Source: Hygrocybe punicea
Lineage: Eukaryota > Basidiomycota > Agaricomycetes > Agaricales > Hygrophoraceae
NCBI GenBank assembly: GCA_963556145.1
Contig: OY744466.1
Location: 2,356,001 to 2,420,000 of the forward strand
Direction of reading: 5' to 3'
DNA: 64,000 bases
Shown here: positions 43,598 to 55,881 of the stretch, piece by piece
Layout of the letters: each line of letters starts with the position of its first letter
How positions within the stretch are numbered: the first letter of the stretch is position 1
Notes under the pieces: generated by a model
Seen by the model: the letters and a program-made list of their open reading frames with translations, nothing else
Told to the model about the DNA's origin: nothing
Database searches by the model: none
Position numbers and translations under genes: made by a program

Positions 43598-45245
43598 TCC
43601 TTAAATGTGCCCTTTATTAATTGGTGTAAAAGATCTGATGTCAGGAGCTCATGTATGTCGGCACATGGGAAGGTTGAAGTGAATGGCTGATGATGATAAG
43701 TAAGGAAATATGAAGCTTCGAATACTCAAAAACATACTATAACATCGCCAACTATGCCGTAATCCTCCCACAACATTTTTAGATTAAACTCATCAAGGAG
43801 AGCCTCTGAGTGCTCTTGGGATCGAGGACCAGCGTGGCCATCCAGATTCTCGGGCTTTGCTGTGCACCTTGAGATAAGATAAGTACTGAAATTTACTGTT
43901 AATGAGGAACCTAAATACCGAGGACACCAGCCCTGAACAACACATGATAGGAGCACCTGCTCCAGATAATCAGCTATATATGGCCCTATCCCATATATCG
44001 CACGTCGAAAATGTCCACCAGGACAGAGTGTGACTTCCGGGGTGGTCATCCCCGCACGAAATGGTTCAATTATTGCTGCCAGGGACAATTGAAAAAGTTG
44101 ACGCCGGAACTTCCGGAAATCTGGATCGTCTGCATGTTTCCTGTCAGCTATGAAATACTTAATTCAGCAACAGTACCATGCTGAGAATAGATCACCAACT
44201 TTTGGGGATAGCAAGAAATCCAATAATGGCAACGGTGTTACGATGAGAGCGACGGACATTGTTATGGACATTTCCAACAGAAGCATATAATGGATAGAAC
44301 TCGTTGTTCCCGGTGCCAACTGAAACTGTAGTCTTATTGCTACCCAAGATGACCGGAACAAACATCCCACCATGGGTGTTGTCGGATTCTTCCGCAATTG
44401 TATTCTAACCATTGATTTTAGTGCTCGATGATTGGTTGAATGGGGAGGCAACATACTGCCTGGTTCCAAGCCCAGTTGCCCTTCATAAGATCAGTCCACC
44501 TCCGTTTGCCATTTTCCTGGAATTCTTGAAGAGGTGCGTAGTCAATGTCATCCTTGAAGTCTGGGTTGGCCAGTTGGTTGCGTATCACAGTATGTGGGTT
44601 GCGATGCCACACTTCATATTTGGAAGTCATCCACGTAGGAATTTCACCGTTAGGGAGGTCACCAGAGTACGAGACAGAAAATTAATTCCATGGTGTGTCG
44701 CCCAGAGTCGTGGAGTCGATGATATCATAGAGACCTTGGTGACTTTCAAAGGGTGCTGCACCACTTTCAGCAGCCCACAATTCCATAAGATCATCAATTT
44801 GTGATCCAGGCATCTGGTTTTGCCGATAAAGAAAATCGGCGATCTCAAACTCGGACCGAGATTTATACGGTAAAAAATCAGTCGGACATTGTTCAACTGT
44901 GGTGGGAGGTGTACCATGATCGAGGTATCTTCCATTTTCATCGCATGGAACACCTGAATATTACTTAATTATTTTTTAATACACAAACACACCATTGAGG
45001 ATCAGATGCCATTTAATTTGAGCACCTTGCCCACGACTACTCGCCATATTATCATCCCCAGTATCATAATTGAAAGTAATATCAGGTTCAATGAAATTAT
45101 CCGGTATGCGGCTCGGATGAACAGGTATATGAGACCAGGTCGATGGGGGATGAGCAGAATTCTTGTGCTGGGTGTAACCAGAACAATTTTTGAATGTTTT
45201 ATGTTTGCCTTTGCAAAGCCCTAGGTTGCAAGAAAAGTTTCGCAT
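43598..45245 (-). pseudogene. Plavaka-type transposase, 5' half
   Basis: Upstream half of the gene split at 15024/43598. From the 5' end: ATG at 45245 with a C2H2-like finger (FSCNLGLC...QHKNSAH); an exon with FEIADFLYRQNQMPGSQIDD and a TAA after DTPWN; SVSYSGDLPNGEIPTWMTSK and GNWAWNQA; an intron; THGGMFVPVILGSNKTTVSV and NVHNNVRRSHRNTVAIIGFL; an intron; AGMTTPEVTLCPGGHFRRAI and LLSCVVQGWCPR; an intron; LDGHAGPRSQEHSEALLDEF and YGIVGDVI; an intron; ADIHELLTSDLLHQLIKGTF, which joins LVTWVEQYL at 15024. Stops in both halves show the gene had already decayed or decayed since. Divergent from the gene at 45424. Confidence 0.8.
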
Positions 45246-45423
45246 CGTTCACTCGAGAAGCGTGGTGTCACAGTGGTGACCGAGTAGGAAGTCAGAAATG
45301 ATGAAGTTGCAATTGTTTGGCACTTGAAAATTGAGGGTCAAAAGCGGTGAAAAAAACCAAAACAAAACCCACCATTCCAGCTAGCAATTTCTTTCATCAC
45401 TTCAATGACGACAACTACTCAGG
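45246..45423. promoter_or_regulatory. Divergent intergenic region
   Basis: 178 bp between the minus-strand Plavaka start and the plus-strand gene at 45424; it must hold both 5' regions. It contains GTGGTGTCACAGTGGTGACC, a partly palindromic motif. No TATA box is obvious. Confidence 0.35.
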
Positions 45424-47757
45424 ATGTCTATCGACTTGACAGAACCAAAGGACGAGGGAAAAAATATTCCGAGCCTTCAGCCGAAGGTAGGTCACCCAAA
45501 GGTCACCAACAGACTGAGGAAAAAAATTAATGACGTGTTTTGTGCTGATACAGATGAAAATGTGGAGCCACTTACCAACCGTCCATGTTGTACCAAGGCA
45601 AATCTCCATCCAGGGCTGCTGGATGTGAAGGTAGTCAAACCACGGAGAACTTCGGCACAGGTTGCTGCAGACAAAGCTGCCGCTCTCGCCAAGAAAGCTC
45701 AAAAGGCAGCAGATGCTGTCGCATCCAGGAAGGCCAGCTTGAAAAGAATTGCTAACCTTGAAGATAATATGTTACTCACCGAAGTGCAAAACAAAGCCGA
45801 GGCAGCTCAGCCGCTGGCTGGGAAAATCACAGTCAATCTTGCGAAACGTATGGGGCCAGCCGCCAATGCAGACGCGGACCATGCAGGATCTGGCAAAAGG
45901 GGAGGATTATCGTCAGAGATCAATATTCCTCTCAACAATAGTGATACTGAAAGCAGCACATACAGTTTCAAGCTTGATAGCCAAGAAGAGTCACAACTTT
46001 TAGTCTACAAGCCAAAGCCAAAAAGCTTCAGGCCAGAGGAAGAAGAGGAAAGCGACCAGGTTGACGACGCTGTGGCATCAAATGATGGTACGTTATAAGG
46101 GTGGTTGCAGACTGCAATTAATCATGTCTACCAGCAGAAACTTTGGATTACCAGCCAACTGCCAAGCATGGCATTGCAAGGGTCAACCCCACAAATCCCC
46201 CTGCACCAACTGCTCCGAACGTTGAGGTCGTCGTGAGAGAGAAAGGTAAGAAGGTGACACGAGGTGTTGACTGTTTGGCAATTGAGGCCGAACGTGTGAC
46301 CACGGCCCAAACCGGAGTTTGCCATGTCCACAAAAGGAAGGTCGATAATGAACTTGAAAAGTAGTTTCCCCATCATCTTCATGTTTTGTATTCCATGTGA
46401 CGGTGATCTTTAAATCTTCTAGTACTAGTGCTGCGAAGCAACTGAAGCCAGCGCATCCAGGAGGACTTCTCCCTAGATTCAAAACAGATGTGGAGGCGCC
46501 GACCCTGTGGAAAAAAGTACTCTCCAACGGCCAAGGAGTCGTGACTATGGCACAGACCAAACCCACAATTCAAACCGACACCAGATTTGCCGATCTCTAT
46601 GGTGGTCTTTCAGATGAAGATGAGAGCAAAGAGGCTGTGGCACAACCCCTTCGAAAGGCATCTAAAATCATTCAGGTACACCATTTCTCTGATTCATGGC
46701 TCTGATTATACCATTTCACAACCTCAGTCCATCACCAAAATTACTCCGAATGCACCTACAATCAAGGTCGAGGCAGAAGATGGTCTTGTCTGATCCGCCC
46801 TGGGCCGCACACGATTCTCTGCAAATGATCTTCCAGCCGACATCAAAGCACATTGGGCTGACAAATTTGTTCCGCTCTGGCGCAACTATCTTGGCACACT
46901 CAATGACCCCTGGGATACCGACAACCCAAGTATTGCAATAGAATTACAAGTCTGCTTCAATGCAGTGTATCCAGCCAGTACGCATGGTAAGATCCAGCCA
47001 AACGACATCATCCATTTGGTGGTGCATTATCAACTCTGATTTTTCTATGTAAGTTGCCATGCCATGAATGCTAACAATTTGTAGGCCATGCAATGTTTTT
47101 ATGACTGGAGGGGCAAATTCGCCGTTAAAGGCATTAACGCAGTCGCTGCATATTTCGAGGAGCAAGATGTTGCATCTCAAGGTGTCGAAGACACGCAATG
47201 GCATGCAAAATATGCTACACATGCTCTTGGACCAGGCCTACCATTTATGTTTGCGAAGGGTGCTCCAAAGGTATGAAAATTCCATTCACGTGTACGTCTC
47301 ACTGATAGGCGACCCACAGATTAAATCAGATGCTTATCTGTCACCGCTCCTCCTCAAAATCTTCTCCACACATCTTGCCGACACTGTAGGGGCGCCAACA
47401 GAATTTTTGATCGATGCTAAACCCTGTGGTGCACTGTCATTGGCCATGGCAGCGGTAATTACTCCATCTGTGGTTTTTTCCGCTGCTTAATGCACAAGTA
47501 TTTAGGCTGAGCGTGCTTTGACACCCTGGGTAACCGGGACAAAAATACCGGGTACTAAGACGGCCGATATGTTCTCGGAGAGCAACTGGTACAAGCAAAC
47601 AAAAGCCTACGGCATCTCTGTGGCGAAGATTGGTCCAATAACTTGGGGAAGGATACTCAATGGTGCTCGTATGATTGGAAATGTTAAGCTTGCCAACATG
47701 GATGCAATGATGGTTGATGTCGATGATGAACGTGCAATGATCTCCAAGATGGAGTAA
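45424..47757 (+). pseudogene. Multi-exon gene of Agaricomycete-specific family (one stop)
   Basis: Exons 45424-46087, 46135-46361 (approx.), 46423-46674, 46730-47029, 47083-47270, 47320-47455 and 47506-47757 join with standard GT-AG introns. The N-terminal exon holds an Ala/Lys-rich helix (RRTSAQVAADKAAALAKKAQ). The globular part includes NDLPADIKAHWADKFVPLW, YDWRGKFAVKGINAVAAYFE, KYATHALGPGLPFMFAKGAP and LTPWVTGTKIPGTKTADMFS. I recall this arrangement as a highly multicopy, uncharacterised mushroom family. One TGA at about 46791 breaks the frame; CGA to TGA or an unseen splice variant could explain it. Function unknown. Confidence 0.55.
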
Positions 47758-47954
47758 AGGTATTTTTCAAATTTCTTGCCTGACAACAGCTGATGTCCGA
47801 CGTCGCCCCTAGGTCAAGGATCAAAGTAATCACTATTGGATTGCGAGTTGCAGTATTGTGAGGGCAGGTCTCTTTTGGGGTTGGTTGAAGTACAGAATTT
47901 GTTTTGCGAGCTCAAAATCAATATGTTTTCTGTCATTCGGAATGCTACCTACAT

Positions 47955-48135
47955 GGTCTTGAGATGGTCTGAGATGGTCTGGAAGTGGCCTGGTCCAGAT
48001 GACGCCATCTGGAAGTGGTCTGGTCCAGACGACACCATCTGGAAGTGGTCGGAAGAAATTAGAATCTACCATTACAGTCCGGAAGGTTTTATGGTCTGGA
48101 CTGGTCGGGCCCAGACCACCCCAGACCTGTCAGAC
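47955..48135. repeat. GGTCTGG/CCAGACC-rich repeat cluster upstream of RPC2
   Basis: Contains ATGGTCTGGAAGTGG, two copies of GTCCAGAYGACRCCATCTGG followed by AAGTGGTCTGG, then TGGTCTGGACTGGTCGGGCC and CCAGACCACCCCAGACC. The ends are roughly inverted, so it may be a miniature DNA element. A related motif cluster is at 12470-12560. It lies within 100-260 bp of the RPC2 start and may influence that promoter. Confidence 0.45.
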
Positions 48136-48216
48136 AAATTGCCGATTTGCTGATGCGTAGATTTCGGATGCTGGAAGTAACGTGACCCCGACTTCAAGTC
48201 CTAACTCGGACTCGGA

Positions 48217-51200
48217 ATGCAGGAAGAATGTGAATGGGAGCAGCTCAACCGGACCAACTGGCGCGGCCTTGGGCTCACAGACCCCATCAAGAATGTTGAG
48301 GTGTGTCTGTAAGTCTTCCAAACGAAATGAATGTCAATTCAAGTTTTGTTGACCAGGATAAATGGCTCTTACTGCCTGCTTTCCTCAAAGTGAAAGGTCT
48401 GGTGAAGCAACACATCGAGTCTTTCAACTACTTCGTTGATGTGGACATCAAGAATGTTGTAAAAGCCAACAACAAAGTCACGTCCGATGTTGATCCCCGC
48501 TTCTGGCTCAAGTATCTGGATATCGATGTTGGTTTCCCAGATCGAACAGACGCTGATGCCGTCGATAAGAGCGTTACCCCTCATGAATGTCGATTGCGTG
48601 ATATAACCTACAGTGCGCCAATCACTGTCACTATCCAGTACACCCGAGGAAAGAACCTTGTCCGCAAGAAAGCTGTCATCGGTCGTCTTCCGATCATGCT
48701 ACGAAGTAGCAAGTGTGTGCTGACGGGAAGAAGTGACGCTCAACTAGCTCGTATGACGGAATGTCCACTAGATCCAGGCGGTTATTTTGTTGTCAAGGGC
48801 ACGGAAAAAGTGATTTTGGTTCAAGAACAGTTGAGCAAGAACCGGATTATTGTGGAGACGGACCAGGCGAAAGGGATTGTGCAGGCTTCATGTACATCGT
48901 GCGTGTTATTGTCTTATCTACCAGTCACTATTCACGTACTCTACTGCAGCTCCACTCACGGGGGACTGAAATCAAAAACCTACGTTGCTTCTAAAAAGAG
49001 CAGAATTTATCTCCGACACAACTCCATCCATGATGATGTCCCCATTGTGATTGCGCTCAAGGCCCTTGGAATTCAGTCAGACAAGGAAATTCTTTTACTC
49101 ACGGCGGGGAACACCGAGTCTTACAAAAGCGCCTTTTCCGCAAACTTGGAAGAAGCCGCCAAGCTTGGCATCTTCACTCGCCATCAGGCCCTGGAATATA
49201 TTGGTAGCCGTGTCAAGGTGAATCGTAGGGTCGTAGGACCTAGAAGGCCGTCCTGGGAGGAGGCTTTGGAGGCGCTCGCCACCATCGTTCTCGCCCACGT
49301 CCCCGTCAATGGCCTAGACTTCAGATCCAAGGCAATTTTTGTGGCGACCATGACACGACGAGTACTGATGGCTATGAACGATGAGAAAATGGTGGACGAT
49401 CGAGATTACGTTGGCAACAAACGGTTGGAATTGTCAGTCGATTCTTCCAAATCTCTTTGAGTCCTCGCGTTGAATCTCATAAGAGCAGGTCAGCTTCTTG
49501 CGCTGCTGTTTGAAGACCTCTTCAAGACGTTCAACGCCAATCTCAAATCCGCCATCGACAAAGTCCTGAAGAAGCCATCGCGTACCAGCGAGTTTGACGC
49601 CTTCAATTCTCTTCAGTTTCAAGGTGATCATATCACCTCCGGCTTCGTCCGTGCTATTTCTACTGGTAACTGGTCACTCAAGAGGTTCAAAATGGAACGC
49701 GCTGGAGTCACACACGTTCTCAGTCGCCTGAGTTTTATTTCCGCGCTTGGGATGATGACCCGCATCTCTTCACAATTTGAAAAAACTAGAAAAGTAAGCG
49801 GACCGCGAGCTCTGCAGCCCAGTCAGTGGGGTATGCTTTGCCCCAGCGACACGCCTGAAGGCGAAGCTTGCGGTTTAGTCAAGAATCTGGCATTGATGAC
49901 ACATATAACAACTGATGTCGAGGAGGAGCCAATCACCAGGCTAGCGTTTATGCTGGGCGTAGAAGGTAGGCTCCAATCGTTTAGGACATAATTTACAAAT
50001 TTTGAGAAACATTGCAGACATTAGCCTTGCCACTGGAACGGAAATATATAGCCCTCATACCTTCGTGGTAAATGTGAATGGAACTATCATAGGCCTCACC
50101 CGTTGTCCTGCTCGTTTTGTCACAAACTTCCGAAAGCTGCGGAGGGCACGGCGGTTTAGCGAATTTGTCAGCGTTTACATCAATCACCACCACCATACAG
50201 TCCATATTGCGAGCGATGGCGGCCGAATTTGTCGACCGATGATTATCGTTGAGAATGGACGGTCGAAAGTCTGCTCTGAACATATCTTGGTGCGACTACC
50301 GTTGGTTGACAACATCCCTGGAACTGACTTGACCGTATGTTCCTACACCGCAAGTACAGCTACTCAAGAAGGAGTTGGTGACTTTTGACGATTTTTTGCG
50401 CCAAGGACTCGTTGAATACCTTGATGTGAACGAAGAAAATGACTCATACATTGCGCTGTACGAGTCAGACATCGTCCTAGCTACGACACACCTCGAGATC
50501 GAACCGTTCACGTTGTTGGGCGCTGTGGCTGGACTGATCCCTTATCCACATCATAACCAGTCGCCTCGGAACACGTATCAGTGTGCTATGGGTAAACAGG
50601 CTATTGGAGCGATTGGGTACAATCAGCTGAACAGGATCGACACACTCCTCTACCTGTCGGTGTATCCTCAACAACCGATGGTCAAGACGAAAACGATCGA
50701 GCTGGTCGGTTATGACCGTCTCCCAGCTGGGCAGAATGCTACTGTGGCAGTGATGAGTTATTCTGGGTATGATATTGAAGATGCTCTTATTTTGAATAAG
50801 GTTGAATTCTCCATCTTTGCTAAACCTAATGACACTGACTATGTCGTGTTGTTTTACAGGCAAGTCTGGATCGTGGCTATGGTAGATGCCAGGTCTTACG
50901 CAAGAACGCTACGCTCATCCGAAACTACCCCAATGGAACGTGAGTTAACATCTACTTTTGGGGGCTATAACCGGATCTTCTAGAATGGGGTCATTGTTCC
51001 AGATTTGACCGTTTAGCTGACGCCCCTCTGGACGAAAACGGCCAAGTTCAGAAAAAGTACGACATCATTCAAATGGACGGCTTGGCCGGCGTGGGTGAAC
51101 GAGTCGATCCTGGTGACGTATACATTAACAAACAGTCACCGACGAATGCCAACGACAATACCTTTACTGGTCAAGCGGCAGCCGTACCCTACAAGAACAC

Positions 51201-52402
51201 ACCGATGATTTACAAGTCACCCATCGCCGGTAACATTGACAAAGTCATGATCACCGACACCGAGAGTGATCAGACGTTGATCAAAGTGTTGATCCGACAA
51301 ACGCGGAGACCAGAGTTGGGCGATAAATTCTCCTCCAGGCATGGTCAGAAGGGTGTTTGCGGTTTGATAGTAAACCAAGAAGATATGCCCTTCAATGACC
51401 AAGGCATCAATCCCGGTATTTTCTTCTCTGGTTTTATTTTGGCGGAAGGCCTACTCAGGACCGAACTTAGATACTATTATGAATCCGCACGGGTTTCCCT
51501 CTAGAATGACGGTGGGGAAGATGATAGAGCTACTGGCGGGAAAGGTTGATTGTCCATTGCATTCTGTTCTGAGGGCCTGACGACATGGAATCATAGGCAG
51601 GTGTCTTGTGCGGTAAGCTTCAAGACGGCACGGCCTTTGGTGGATCCAAGGTAAGATCTGCAAATTGTCCAGTTGTAAATGATGAACAAAAGGCGTCTCA
51701 AGGTCGAAGACATGTCTCGGATCCTTTTGGAAAATGGATTCAGTTACTCCGGGAAAGATATGCTCACCAGCGGAATCACTGGTGAACCACTCGAAGCCTA
51801 TGTATACTTCGGACCGATTTATTACCAGGTATGTCATGACCTCATCCCATTACTTCGACTTTCTCAAGGATCGCATGCAGAAACTCAGTAAGACAAGTGG
51901 TTAGCTCCAACTCCAGGAACTGACAATTCATCAGAACACATGGTAATGGATAAAATGCACGCTAGAGCAAGGTGTTTCAATCATTATGTTGCCACGTAGG
52001 ACTGATTTCTCAAATTAATATTCAGAGGCCCGCGAGCAACTCTGACACGACAACCAACGGAAGGTCGATCTCGCGAAGGTGGCTTGCGACTGGGCGAGAT
52101 GGAACGCGACTGTCTCATCGGGTATGGAGCGACGCAACTTCTGCTAGAAAGGCTGATGATCTCGTCCGACAAATTCGAGGTCAATGCTTGTCAACAATGT
52201 GGCCTCATGGGATATAATGGCTGGTGCCCGTACTGCAAGAGCTCAAAAAACATGGCGCAACTTACGATTCCATATGCCGCTAAATTATTATTTCAAGAAG
52301 TGGGTGAAAATCTTTCGTGTCGAGGTCCCGTGTTCAGCTCATTTATCCTTCCAGCTAATGGCGATGAACGTAGTACCACGGCTGGTGCTCGACGATGCAT
52401 GA
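48217..52402 (+). CDS. RPC2: RNA polymerase III second-largest subunit
   Basis: This is the beta-like subunit that forms half of the Pol III active centre, which transcribes tRNA and 5S RNA genes. Exons (48217-48300, 48357-48898, 48950-49432, 49484-49965, 50018-50289 and more, about fourteen in all) join with short GT-AG introns. Landmarks: [59 protein letters not shown] ([10 protein letters not shown] is typical of Pol III, not Pol II), [35 protein letters not shown], and a C-terminal zinc site [16 protein letters not shown]. It ends [14 protein letters not shown]. No lesion was seen. The start ATG at 48217 fits the family but a short upstream exon is possible. Confidence 0.92.
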
Positions 52403-52711
52403 CGATGTCTGTTCCATACAGCTTGGCAAGGACAGTATCCCCAAACCTCGCGGGCCACGTTTAATGTTGGTTGTTATTGCTACTCAGAAGGATTGTTCCA
52501 ACATTGCTAGCAATTTAACAATGTCAGGTTGAAATGTAGACAGATTCAGGGGAATGACAAAGTTAGGAAAGAATCTACAAAGTCACCAATGATTACAGTA
52601 TGTGTGACTCGGACTCGGATATGATTTATTTGATGTCGGTCGCCGAGTTACCCGATCGCACACTGACTCGCTAGTACTAGTACTCTTACACTCCAAACTC
52701 CCAAATCTGAA
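52403..52711. other. Intergenic between RPC2 and UBC7
   Basis: 309 bp holding the RPC2 terminator region and UBC7 promoter. It includes ACTCGCTAGTACTAGTACTC, a small palindrome (about 52665-52685). Nothing else recognised. Confidence 0.4.
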
Positions 52712-53634
52712 ATGAATTCGCGGGGATCAACCAGTGCCACCGCTCTCAGACGATTAATGACAGAATACAAGCAGCTGACTTCAGGAGGTCCGCATCAGCA
52801 CCCACAGACCCGATGGCGACTGATTTGATGTGCTTTCTCAGGTTCACCAGATGGAATGTTTACAACGGGTACCTTCGGATTTCTTCTTGCTCTGCGGCTG
52901 ATGAATTGACGGATCCTTGGTTCGTCGAAAGGGCCGATATCCGAATCGGATTTTTTCACCTGGGAGGCGCTGATTTCTGGTCCTAAAGACACACCCTTCG
53001 TATGTCCTCCTAGGGTTTTCTTGATAGAACCTTCCTGAAGAGAATGTTGCTGCCGTTCAGGAGGGCGGCGTTTTCGTAGCGCGGCTGACGTTTGTGCGTA
53101 ATAGATGGTTGTTCCTTTAATGAATTCGCCTGACATAACTGTTACCTACAATCAGCCCTCTGATTACCCTCTATCTCCTTTCAAGATGAAGTTTGACCCT
53201 CCATTGTTCCATCCGAACAGTATGTTCTGAATGTAATAACATCTAGTGTTGGTGCCTCTTCATTGACCCTATCGATAGTTTATCCGGATGGTAACGTCTG
53301 CATATCGATATTGCATACACCTGGAGATGATCCAACCATGTACGAGCAAGCGTCGGAGCGTTGGAGTCCGGTACAAAGCGTGGAAAAGGTCATTCTCAGT
53401 GTCATTTCCTTGCTGGCAGGTACGGTCTGGTGAACAGTGTGATTAACGACGACGATGACTCTTGTACAAAGAACCGAATTTGGAGAGCGGCGCGAATATC
53501 GACTGTTGCAAGTTGTATCGGGACAATAAACCAGTGAGTCTATACTTATGCGGGACCTATTCTTCCATAATTCTTCGCCGCAGGAGTACGAGAGACTTGT
53601 GAGGTTATCTATAAAGGAACAGTTCGGCCTGTGA
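52712..53634 (+). CDS. UBC7: Ubiquitin-conjugating enzyme E2, Ubc7/UBE2G type
   Basis: Starts [20 protein letters not shown]. About eight exons with introns of 50-110 nt join to about 165 residues. Recognisable parts are [38 protein letters not shown] and the catalytic cysteine in [11 protein letters not shown]. An acidic loop, [20 protein letters not shown], directly after the active site is the hallmark insertion of the Ubc7/UBE2G and Cdc34 class. It ends [16 protein letters not shown]. In yeast and mammals this E2 works with ER ubiquitin ligases in ER-associated degradation and is recruited by Cue1-like proteins; that role is inferred. Tandem with RPC2, convergent with ALO1. The antisense frame 52795-53136 is a shadow. 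Confidence 0.9.
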
Positions 53635-53796
53635 ATGAGTACTTACATAAATGATCCGTGCACATTCATTAACATGTAACGGTCTGCAACCTGCCGCAAT
53701 TATGATGGTGACAATCACTGTCGTTGACTAAGTAGCAAGTAATCGATTATACAAGAAGTATGTAAATAACTTGGCATTATCGCCGCATATTACATA

Positions 53797-55484
53797 TTAG
53801 AAATGCAAGGGCTTAAACACACGGTCGTCTACTTGCTTTCCGAAAATGTGACGTTGAACATACTCATTTCGGAACATGCCATGCGGGTCGACAGTTTCAA
53901 GAACGCGAATAAAGTCATTAAAACGGGGATAAAGCTCGCGGAGAGCTTTTGGGCGCATCGTATGTGCCTTTGCCCAATGAGGGCGCCCATGGTAACGAGA
54001 AACGATGCCTTCGAAAGATTGGAAGAGCTTTCGGTACGGCACCCTGAAACCGTAAGGTCTTTTGGGGTGGGCGGGTCAGTATGAGTTGATTGATCGGATA
54101 GTGTGAGGCGCACTTATACTGGACGATACCGATCCAACACGTCCGGTGACCGCTGCTGGGGCTCAACCATATATCGTCCGCGGCGGAGAAACGGATTTCC
54201 ACTGGAAAGTGGGGCCGAAGGCCGTGTGCGTCAGTGAATTCCTCGTCATACCATGCTCGGAGTTCGCGGAGGCAGGCCGAGGTGTTCTCGTATGGGATTG
54301 CCCACTCAGTGGTGTATTGGGGGTACTAACAAAAACGTGAGGAGTGTGTACGTGCGAACGAATGGCGACATATACACTCACTCGACAATCAACGTTGAAG
54401 ATCAAGTGACTATCATTTACACCCACTGTTTTGCTTCGAACCAACCACGCGGCGAAACAGCCGATCCAGAAGTTGAGGAATAAAAAATATCGCGCTATGA
54501 ACAGCATGAACTGTATCAAATGATGTCCAAGCAGTGAGTGCCACAGCCAACTGTCTACAGGAGATTTGGGCTGGATAGCAAGGTTGGGTAAGGTCGGAAG
54601 GCTGAAAAGATGTGGGATCGTACCTCGTGTGTGCGATCTGAAGAACTGACCCGCATGGCTCCGGTTGTAGGGAACCACCAGATTCTGACATGCTGGGCGG
54701 CAAAGACGACACGATCCAAATTCTGAACCACGTGCTCAAATTGGAAAGTCTCTTGGACCTCGCACAAGCGGAAGGCGGGTTCTACTTGCAACCGAATGGT
54801 GAGAATGAGACCGGTGCTTCCCAGGCCGCATATCGAGGCAATGAAGAGATTGGCGTGTTCGTAACGAGAGCAAGTGATTCGAGACCCGTCTGCCAGGAGG
54901 AGTGTCAAAGCGATGACATGAGTAGACAGAACACCATAATTGATGCCCGAGCCGTGGGAAGCGGTCGTGACAACCCCCGCCAGCGTCTGGTCTGAGATGG
55001 AGCCGACGTTGATCATAGCAAGGTTATGTCTGGCAAGTTCGACGTGGAGGTCGGAGAGTGTGATGCCGGCTTGAACGGTAACGCATCTCTTTTCGACGTC
55101 AACCTTGGAGCGAGGATGGAGGTCAGCAAGTGCCTCGAGCCTCAAGCATATCCCGGAAATATAAATAGACATCAATAAAATAACCTTAATCACCTCGAGA
55201 ACGCGGTTAAGCTTGTTGGTGCATAACATATATTCCCTCGTGCAGGCAAGGTCACTCGGACTATGACCGATACCGACGGCTCGAACGGACTTTCCTTCGC
55301 GCCGTGCGAGTTCGAGGATGAGTTCGCACTGGTATTCAGACTCTGGCTCGAACACGGCAAGCGGTGTGCAGGTAAAGGACCGCCCCCAGTTCGTGAATGT
55401 TGCCCTCGAGGAGGACGGGTGGATAGCGAAAGGGTGGGCGAGTGTATAGAGGGTATGCAAGGGTATGGTGGAGGGGAGCGCCAT
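53797..55484 (-). CDS. ALO1: D-arabinono-1,4-lactone oxidase
   Basis: The flavoenzyme that makes D-erythroascorbate, the fungal ascorbate analogue, from D-arabinono-1,4-lactone at the mitochondrial outer membrane. It starts MALPSTIPLHTLYTLAHPF. The FAD-binding half includes FTNWGRSFTCTP and SVRAVGIGHSPSDLACT, where the His of GHS is the expected FAD attachment site, then SISDQTLAGVVTTASHGSG and FIASICGLGSTGLI. A hydrophobic stretch (LIQFMLFIARYFLFLNFWIG) follows, then EIRFSAADDIWLSPS, and the conserved HWAKAH near the C-terminus. It ends VFKPLHF at 53797. At least three introns, one (about 100 nt) between NRVLE and VDVEKRCV. The gene appears intact. Confidence 0.92.
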
Positions 55485-55881
55485 GAAGGAGGAAATAAAA
55501 TAATGCAGACGAGTGTTGGGCCATTAATGGATTTTGCGAGCCTTATAAGTTTCTTGGGTGGGACTCGGAGGTGACAGATATTATTTTTGATGACGTTCCC
55601 GATCGATCTCCTCCCTCGGCATGTCCCGAGTATTCACGGCAAAGTCCGGATGTCTCACCAACGCGTGAGAGCATGTGAGGCACCTTTCCCAAACCAAGCG
55701 CAGCCTGAGCGCTGTGGCCGATAGGAAAAAAAAAAGTGCGCTAAAATTTTCAAAGGGGCCGCCGGATTTCGTTTCCGGCAAATCTTCACGGGTTTTAGCA
55801 TTTCGAGGCAAAGTTGGTATATCAAATGGGCATGATCACCCCCGGAAATCCCCGACAATTATTCGATCCAGATCATTAGAA
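55485..55881. other. ALO1 upstream region
   Basis: 397 bp between the ALO1 start and the end of the Hsp70-like gene, both on the minus strand. No repeat or further gene recognised. Confidence 0.4.

Noticed and set aside
48217..52402. Call as RPB2 (RNA polymerase II)
   Set aside because: [20 protein letters not shown] and [17 protein letters not shown] are Pol III (RPC2) versions; Pol II has a different sequence at this motif.
52795..53136. 113-residue minus-strand ORF
   Set aside because: Antisense to UBC7, whose exons, active site and splice sites explain the region.
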